From Priapulus caudatus (Eukaryota > Priapulida > Priapulimorpha > Priapulimorphida > Priapulidae): a stretch of DNA of 29,067 bases. A program made the position numbers and the translations under genes. The stretch spans positions 224,295 to 253,361 of the forward strand of contig NW_014577338.1 of the NCBI RefSeq assembly GCF_000485595.1, written 5' to 3'. The notes beneath the pieces were generated by a model. It searched no databases, had not been told where the DNA came from, and saw only the letters and a list, made by a program, of their open reading frames with translations. This document shows, in pieces, positions 23,303 to 29,067 of this stretch (position 1 is the first letter of the stretch; each line of letters opens with the position of its first letter).

Positions 23303-24139
23303 GTGATTATGATAACCATAATGAACTATACCGAACTCAAGGCCTTGGTCAAATGCAACGTAATCAAACTTACTGATAATAAAATCACAAACGATTGTAG
23401 GCTAATCTATATACGAGATCTTTCGCTCAAAGAGAGTTCGACTCACGAGGGTAGTTGATGCGCGGAATTGAACCACTAATAGGAGCTACTGCTCTCCCCC
23501 TTCATCCAATTTGTTTGCGAGCAAAGCTGGTTTCTGCTGGCAGCCTGGAGTTGAGTTCGATAGAACGTTACCAGTTGTTTTAGCAATAAAGCATATCTGG
23601 CGAAGACATGTGAATATATCTAATTAAATGAAAAAAATAAATGAATATATAAATTAATGTGCTGCCTTCGCGGTTAAACTGAACATTGTATTTGCTTGTA
23701 TTCGTTTAAATTGGACTAATCCTCTATTTTATTGTTCTACGTTTTTACACCCATTCGCCAGTTTATGTGTATAATGACTATATAAAGCCAGTGACCAGGG
23801 AGTCCGTGCGGCCCTAGACACTAGTAGAGGAGTTGTATTCATCGCCTTGTATCAAGGTCGGTTCCATGTAGAGGTATACATACGGTACTATATTCTTTAG
23901 ATAAAGGCTAAACTAATTTGTCAATGGACGGATTATTTATGTAGTACATCATCAGCGGGCGTAGAAAGAAACGCTCGAACGCATTTACATGCTGCATTTT
24001 TATGTTAAAAACGAACAGTGGGAAACGCACGTGGGTGAATGCAAATGGTCTTTATACTCGGTGAAAAGCGCTACATAATACTGCACATTATTCGCTACAT
24101 ATACGAGGAGCGTTTGCAGTATGTTTGGTCACTGGCGTG

Positions 24140-24161
24140 TAGTAGTAGTAGTAGTAGTAGA
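24140..24161. repeat. (TAG)n trinucleotide repeat
   Basis: About seven TAG units. Confidence 0.95.
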
Positions 24162-24527
24162 AGGTAACGCGAGCATGAATCGTTACAGTGTGCAGCCATT
24201 ATGTGCGCCATGCAGGCATATATAATACTAGTCGCTTTGCGTATAACTCGTATCATGCCTGAAATGACTTATAAGATGTGTAATACATAATGGCTTAACT
24301 AGGAATCGGTAATCTGGTTTCAACCACATCCTTTCGTATCCGTTTTACATATCCACGCTGGGGATCAGTGAGAGACAACGCGTGTGAGGTAAGAGAGCTC
24401 GATTGAGAAAGGGCGGTGGAGTGAGAGATAAGGAGCGCGAGAGAAAGAAAAAAACAAACATACGAACGAACAAAGAGGGGAAAATAGCTAGAGAGAATGG
24501 AAGACAGGACGGGTGAAAGTGTCGACA

Positions 24528-24712
24528 GATGGATGGATGGATGGATGGATGGATGGATGGATGGATGGATGGATGGATGGATGGATGGATGGATGGATGG
24601 ATGGATGGATGGATGGATGGATGGATGGATGGATGGATGGATGGATGGATGGATGGATGGATGGATGGATGGATGGATGGATGGATGGATGGATGGATGG
24701 ATGGATGGATGG
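24528..24712. repeat. Perfect (GATG)n tract, about 46 units
   Basis: 185 bp of uninterrupted GATG. Because twelve bases encode Met-Asp-Gly-Trp in every forward frame, three overlapping (MDGW)n frames arise; none has other coding support, so it is a microsatellite and not a protein repeat. Confidence 0.98.
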
Positions 24713-24882
24713 TAGATAGGATAGGATAGATAGGTATAGATAGATAGACTAGACTAGATAGATAGATTAGATAGATAGATTAGAAGATAAAGATAGAGTA
24801 GATAGATAGAATAGATAGAGTAATAGATAGATAGAGTATAGAGTAGATAGATAGATTAGATAGATAGATAGATAGAAGAGGT
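24713..24882. repeat. Imperfect (GATA)n tract
   Basis: GATA units with many one- and two-base interruptions, contiguous with the pure GATG block. The contrast between pure and decayed halves suggests recent expansion of the GATG part. Confidence 0.93.
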
Positions 24883-25229
24883 AGGTTGATATGTAGTTTT
24901 TTTTTTGAATTTGAATGCACACATTACGATAAGATTATATCAGCATCAGTGAAAAAATAACTAACGAAACTCTATCTTACGTATATCTATTCACATCGCG
25001 CCAATGTGTTCAGATCAGCTAACAAATAATATTAAGAATCAATGTTGCGTTTCTATGTTTTGATCCTAGCCATAGATTCGTGGACATTCATCCTTGCAAT
25101 GCAGGAGATTCGGCTTCTTACTTCTTACTTCTTAATTCATGCATACGCGTTTCGGCAAATACCCGTGTCGTACCAACGCGACAAAAGCGACAATGTGCTG
25201 GCTCTGCCAGCTTACGCAAATATAACGAA
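24883..25229. other. Stretch without a recognised gene
   Basis: AT-rich unique sequence between the GATA tract and the next transposon. Nothing recognised. Confidence 0.5.
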
Positions 25230-25717
25230 TATTAGCGCGTTCACACACAAGGAAAAAGCGCGCGATGGCTAATCGCGCATGAATACGCCGAGATAATTGT
25301 GTCGTTGTTTCACACAGGCGAATAATCGCGCTAAACGCCGGGCGGGATAATTCTATAAATAGGAACTGGCGACATTGCTCACGTGCCGGACATGATGGCT
25401 CACATGCGGCATGCTTCACCGCTCACTCGCTTGGAATGATAGGAATAGAAATACCGCGGATTATTTGCGCGAGCGTTCACACACGCAAATAATCGCGCTA
25501 AAATACCGGGATTATTTGCGCGAGCGTTCACACACGCAAATAATCGCGCTAATTCCAAATAATCGCAGTCAAAAGTGCGATTTGGAGCGTGATGCTGATC
25601 GCGATTATTAGTGGGTATTATTGCGTTCACACTTGTAATAATCTCGGTATTTCGATCGCGATGCAAAAACCGGGATTTGCATCCCGCTTATTCGCGCCAG
25701 TGTGAACGCGCCTATTA
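25230..25717. mobile_element. 478-bp element with GCGCGTTCACAC ends
   Basis: Left end GCGCGTTCACAC (from 25235) and right end GTGTGAACGCGCC (to 25712) are inverted, and TATTA borders both sides (25230-25234, 25713-25717), a probable 5-bp target duplication. The TTCACAC motif recurs inside near 25308, 25476, 25526 and 25625, and AATAATCGCG-like sequence accompanies several copies. No transposase frame. Superfamily not assigned. Confidence 0.75.
25451..25553. repeat. Two tandem palindromic units of about 51 bp
   Basis: Unit 1 (25451-25502) and unit 2 (25503-25553) are nearly identical. Each is itself a hairpin, with GATTATTTGCG on one side and CGCAAATAATC on the other around a GCGTTCACACA centre. 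They lie inside the 478-bp element. Confidence 0.92.
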
Positions 25718-26539
25718 TCTATGTTTGATAACATAGAGAGTGGTTCTAGCCACTCGCGGATAATCCGTTTGACTGATATTCTTGGGCACACCATCTCGGC
25801 ATTGTGCATGTCCTTATGTCTGTAGTCAATAGCTTTACAACAAGGCTGTCTCTGAAACGACTATTCGAACATTGACTTTTATGACATTTATTATGCGTCC
25901 CCGTGCCTAGGCTTCATCGAGTAAATTCTATTTTATACTCTCGTATCATTTCGCTAATTACATCAAGAAATATATCGTGATATCGTGATATGGAATGGGA
26001 ACTATAGCTTAAGGCACTTGACTGCGAGTATAGACGTATTAACCAAAGCAACACACACACGCATATATATATATATATATATATTATTCTAACTGCATCA
26101 AGTTGAAAATTAACATTTATAGAAACGAACCCGGAAAAAAAAAGTATTTAAAATTGCGGCGGCAACGATAGATACGCGCTATATAAATAACAGTAATATA
26201 ACGAATAATTCACAATAGCTCTTCTCAGCCTTAAGTTTGCCAAACAGTGACGTCAGCTTTTGTTAAGTTACCTCTGAATACCTCCACTCGTGGAGAAGGA
26301 AATTGCCACTTGTTCTTCGTGACACGCGGGTTTGTGTGTTACGCGGTATGATTCCCGTGAAGATCACGTACACCTATATGACTGTTTTGTACAGACTTGT
26401 GACTCAAGTTCGAACTTCGTGACAACGGCAACCTAGTCTAACGGTGGAAACGTTCACTGCGCTATGGCGCAACGGTGGAAGTGGGAACCGAAGAACAGGT
26501 CCGCAGAATACGAGAAACAAAAATGTCGGAACGTCATCG
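25718..26539 (-). other. Probable 3' UTR and downstream flank of the exon gene
   Basis: Sequence after the stop codon of the minus-strand exon. It has no other coding signal and includes an AC/AT microsatellite (26051-26086). A poly(A) signal candidate at 25887-25892 would give a 3' UTR of about 0.65 kb. Confidence 0.4.
25887..25892 (-). terminator. Candidate polyadenylation signal AATAAA
   Basis: TTTATT on the plus strand reads AATAAA on the minus strand, about 650 bp downstream of the stop codon of the exon at 26540. The hexamer is common in AT-rich DNA, so support is only positional. Confidence 0.35.
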
Positions 26540-27153
26540 CTACGTCATTTCGCCATCTGGAAGTCGAATTATGGGTATTTCCTGGATCGTCGTCTGCTGG
26601 CGCGCGATTGTCGGCTGATTCCACACCTTGTTCTCCTGGTCGATAACATGCGCGTTGTCGTCGGTTTTAGAATGTTCTTCTTCGATGCTGTCCTGTGGTG
26701 ACAAGCGTCGGGAGCGCGGGCAGTCGTCGTGAAGCGAGTACTGCCGGTGACGTAGTTTGTGTCTGTGGTGCAATCGCGGCGAGCGCGCCCGCCAGGCGTT
26801 CGTCGACAGTTCATCGTACATCTCCGGCCGTAGAAACTCCTTGACGAGCGCGTCCGTGCGTTCGTCGATGCTGTAGTCGCGCTCGAAGTAGAGGCGTGAG
26901 AGGATCGACGGACGAGCGTCGGCGCCGCCGCTCCGCAGCTCCGTGTTCGAGCGGAAGAAGCGCGTGAAGACGGGCGACTTATTGAGCGAGTCGTCGAAGG
27001 TCGCCGATGAAGTGACATTGGGCTTCACGACCGGCGGCTCCGACGCGGGTTCGAAGGTCGCCGCCAGCTGTCGCTCGCGCGTGTACTCGCGCCGCTTCTT
27101 CGACGCCGTCTTCGCGCTCTTGCGCTCGAAGTAGTTGCTGCGGCTGTCGCTGC

Positions 27154-27185
<32 letters not shown>

Positions 27186-28526
27186 CGCTTCTTCGTCGCG
27201 TCTGCTTTCGGCGCGTCGACAACGTCGAGCGTCATCTGCTTCTCGGATGACGTCGGTCGCGTCGTCGTCGCCGCGTCGGCGGCAGTCTTCTGCTGCGTCT
27301 CTATCGACTTGTAGCCGCTGTCGGCCTTCATCTGCTGCAGCTTGGACGTCTGGCTGTCGCCCGTGCTGTCAGTGTTGTCGGTCGTCGACTCGAAGCTCGT
27401 CGTCACGCACTCAGGCCGTTCGCTGGACATCTCCGATCCTTCGGTGTCGATGCTATCAAAGCTCGTCTCCGTGCTCGTGTTGTTCGCCTCCAGCTTCTGC
27501 AGTCTCTTCGTGAGAATACCACGGAAGTTCTGTCGCTTCGACTGGTACGTCGGCGCAAGCAGGTGTACGCTGTGCGCGTGCGCGTAGCTGCCGCCGCTGC
27601 AGCCGCCGCCGGCGTCGCTGCCGGTCTCGTCGGCGTACGGCGGCTCCGTGTTCGACTCAAATGACGTCGACGCCGCCTGCTCGTCGCCGCGCTCCGGCGA
27701 CACCTCGGGCGAGCTCACGGAATCGTCGACGCGCGGCGTCGCGCCGCTGCCGACGACGACGACGTCGTCATCGTCCTCATCCTCGTCGCCCTCTTCGAGC
27801 GTCGTTCGCAGACGCCACAGCTCGCGGTACTTCTTGCGCGCGTTATCCTGCTCGGCCGTCTCGATGGCTCGCAGCGCTGTGTCGTCCATGAACTCGATGC
27901 TCGTGTCGCTAACCTGCTCAAAGCTGCCCATGTCGTTGTAGCGCACGACGTTGCGCGGCGTCGGCCGGCCATCCGACTCGTCGTCTTCGAACGTCGTGAT
28001 GACGATGGCGCGATTGTCGCGCGGTGGGGGTGGCGGCGGCTGCTCCGTCGACGTCGGTTTTCCCCGGTCCGTCGTCGACCGTGTGTACGCCATCTCCCAG
28101 ACGACCTTGCGGTCAGCGCCGACGGAGGAGGATGAAGAGGAGTCCGGCGCGCGTCGGTCGGCGTGATCGGTGTTACTGAAGGCGACGTTGTCGGCGAGGA
28201 TGTTGATCTTGATCTCCGCTTGGCCGCTGCTGTAGCGCCGCGCGCTCTTGTCGCCGCTCGCGACGTCGTTCACTGCCGACGTATCGCCGCTGGATTTTAG
28301 TCGGCCGCGCGGCAGCTCGTGGTGTGGATGCGGCGGCGGCGGCGTCGGCGCCGGGGACTCGTCGACTTCCATGATGCATGTGTCTGTCATGAGATTTGGA
28401 ACCCTGGCAAGGCCCGACTCGCGTCCGCCGGGCAGCGCCAGGCTGTGCGTATGTCGCAGGGCGCTGGCGTTGGCGTGCCGGTTGATCTTCGTGTTCTTTA
28501 GATGATGGAAGTCGCCGTCCGTGTAC
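26540..28526 (-). CDS. Last coding exon of an unidentified, largely disordered protein
   Basis: An open exon encodes about 661 residues. I choose 28526 as exon start because TTTATCCGTCTGTCTAG precedes it on the minus strand, a good 3' splice site (phase 2); the ATG at 28585 would be intronic. It ends at TAG (26542-26540). Numbering from 28585, the chain is rich in Ser, Thr, Asp, Glu and Arg, with proline runs (81-85, 183-188), an acidic run (267-274), a glycine run (469-478) and no membrane segment or catalytic domain. Ordered-looking blocks are 222-264 (helical, KKYRELWRLR), 418-431 (ADSGYKSIETQ), 560-593 (LYFERDYSIDERTD) and 614-637. TSFES or TSFDS recurs at about 308, 374 and 396. Composition is far more GC- and CpG-rich than the flanks. 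I do not recognise the family; an intracellular scaffold or adaptor is a guess. Confidence 0.8.
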
Positions 28527-28543
28527 CTAGACAGACGGATAAA
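28527..28543 (-). other. 3' splice site of the exon
   Basis: On the minus strand a pyrimidine-leaning TTTATCCGTCTGTCTAG ends immediately before the first exon base G at 28526. The first full codon in the exon is Tyr, so the intron is phase 2. Confidence 0.7.
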
Positions 28544-28951
28544 TAGATACGTATTATAAGGGGTTAATAATAACAAATTTGTCATGTCTTATTGAGTATT
28601 ATTATGTATTATGTATTATGTATATGTACATCTTTCAACTACGTGTTATGCATGTATCATGTGAGTGGACGTTATGGACAGGTGGTTGCTTTATGGAGGT
28701 TGGTTCACTCTATAACTTTCGCTGAAGACAAACGTCAATAGTGACCTTTACAGATAGCCGTTACAAAGAGGTGGCCGCTAAGGCTGTAAAAATGGCATCT
28801 ATGAAGCCCATGAAATAAGGGTTAACCGAAATTCGGACCCTCTTCCCTTAATGAGATCACACTGGTGCCTTCGGGAGGTAGAGGATGAGGGAAAATTTAC
28901 CCGAGACGAGATGGGAAAAGTGTGCCCTTCGTGCAGACGCAGAATATACGC
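28544..28951 (-). other. Probable intron sequence
   Basis: No coding signal is seen. It includes TATTATG-type short repeats at about 28593-28620. Taken as part of the intron upstream of the exon; the preceding exon is beyond the window. Confidence 0.5.
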
Positions 28952-29067
28952 GTCCTTGTAGAGTATACTCACAGAATTCCTACCGAATCTAGACTCGATC
29001 TACGCGGTCCTTGTAGAGTATACTCACAGAATTCCTACCGAATCTAGACTCGATCTACGCGGTCCTT
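28952..29067. repeat. 55-bp tandem repeat running off the window
   Basis: A unit starting GTCCTTGTAGAGTATACTCA begins at 28952, 29007 and 29062: two complete copies, identical as far as I can see, plus the start of a third. The array probably continues as a minisatellite or satellite, here lying inside or next to the intron of the exon gene. Confidence 0.95.

Larger units (their letters stand above)
20283..24139. other. Stretch without a recognised gene
   Basis: AT-rich DNA with no recognisable gene. The frames at 20827-21045, 21200-21469 and 21824-22087 (+) have no family resemblance. Contents worth noting are two CRE palindromes (21142-21208), GA-rich sequence (about 22975-23085), a perfect hairpin (23261-23302) and B-box-like motifs at 23434-23444 (+) and 23464-23474 (-). 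Confidence 0.5.

Noticed and set aside
24497-24729. (MDGW)n repeat protein
   Set aside because: All three frames give the same peptide because the unit is four bases long; simple microsatellite.
25451-25553. CRISPR-like repeat-spacer array
   Set aside because: Only two contiguous palindromic units without spacers, in an animal-type genome.
26943-28505. Several plus- and minus-strand frames overlapping the large exon
   Set aside because: High GC removes stop codons from alternative frames. Only the 26540-28526 minus frame has varied, protein-like composition and a splice site.
28527-28585. ATG at 28585 as the start of the exon protein
   Set aside because: The first 20 residues are translated intron-like sequence including a polypyrimidine tract and AG acceptor.

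Overview
This window looks like gene-poor nuclear DNA from an invertebrate animal. The evidence is long, pure di- and tetranucleotide microsatellites, an LINE-type retrotransposon, at least six short inverted-repeat DNA transposons with visible target-site duplications, TTAGGG-type (CCCTAA) arrays and one large exon bounded by a GT-AG-type 3' splice site. CpG is not visibly depleted. Interstitial TTAGGG-type repeats argue mildly against an insect. I cannot name the species. Nothing bacterial, organellar or viral is visible: no operons, rRNA, tRNA or CRISPR.

Layout. 1-6.6 kb holds microsatellites ((CT)n, (GT)n, (ACGC)n, a 139-bp pure (CT)n) in otherwise featureless DNA. 6.64-7.0 kb is a compact inverted-repeat element with a 9-bp target duplication that carries a telomere-like array. 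7-10.5 kb is simple-sequence-rich. 10.53-11.03 kb is a TTAA-flanked element with 129-bp inverted repeats. 13.96-14.95 kb is a 976-bp element studded with eight copies of a GGGGCAATTGTAACAC-like motif. 15.19-18.53 kb is a nest: a second telomere-repeat-bearing inverted-repeat element, split by a CR1/L2-like LINE on the minus strand whose endonuclease and reverse transcriptase are intact in motifs but broken by two frameshifts. 18.92-19.81 kb is a TTA-flanked, Harbinger-like element with an internal hairpin. 19.91-20.28 kb is another inverted-repeat element. 20.3-25.2 kb has no recognisable gene but includes two CRE palindromes, a perfect 17-bp hairpin and a perfect 185-bp (GATG)n tract. 25.23-25.72 kb is a sixth element with internally palindromic tandem units. 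25.9-28.53 kb contains the one convincing host gene, the last coding exon (minus strand) of an unidentified, largely disordered protein, with a candidate poly(A) signal downstream. The right edge enters a 55-bp tandem repeat.

No multi-gene system is encoded. The most distinctive pattern is two independent inverted-repeat elements, each with a 9-10 bp target duplication, a CTAT(GT)CCCCCGGG-like terminal motif and an internal CCCTAA array; one of them was later hit by the LINE right at the telomere-like repeat.
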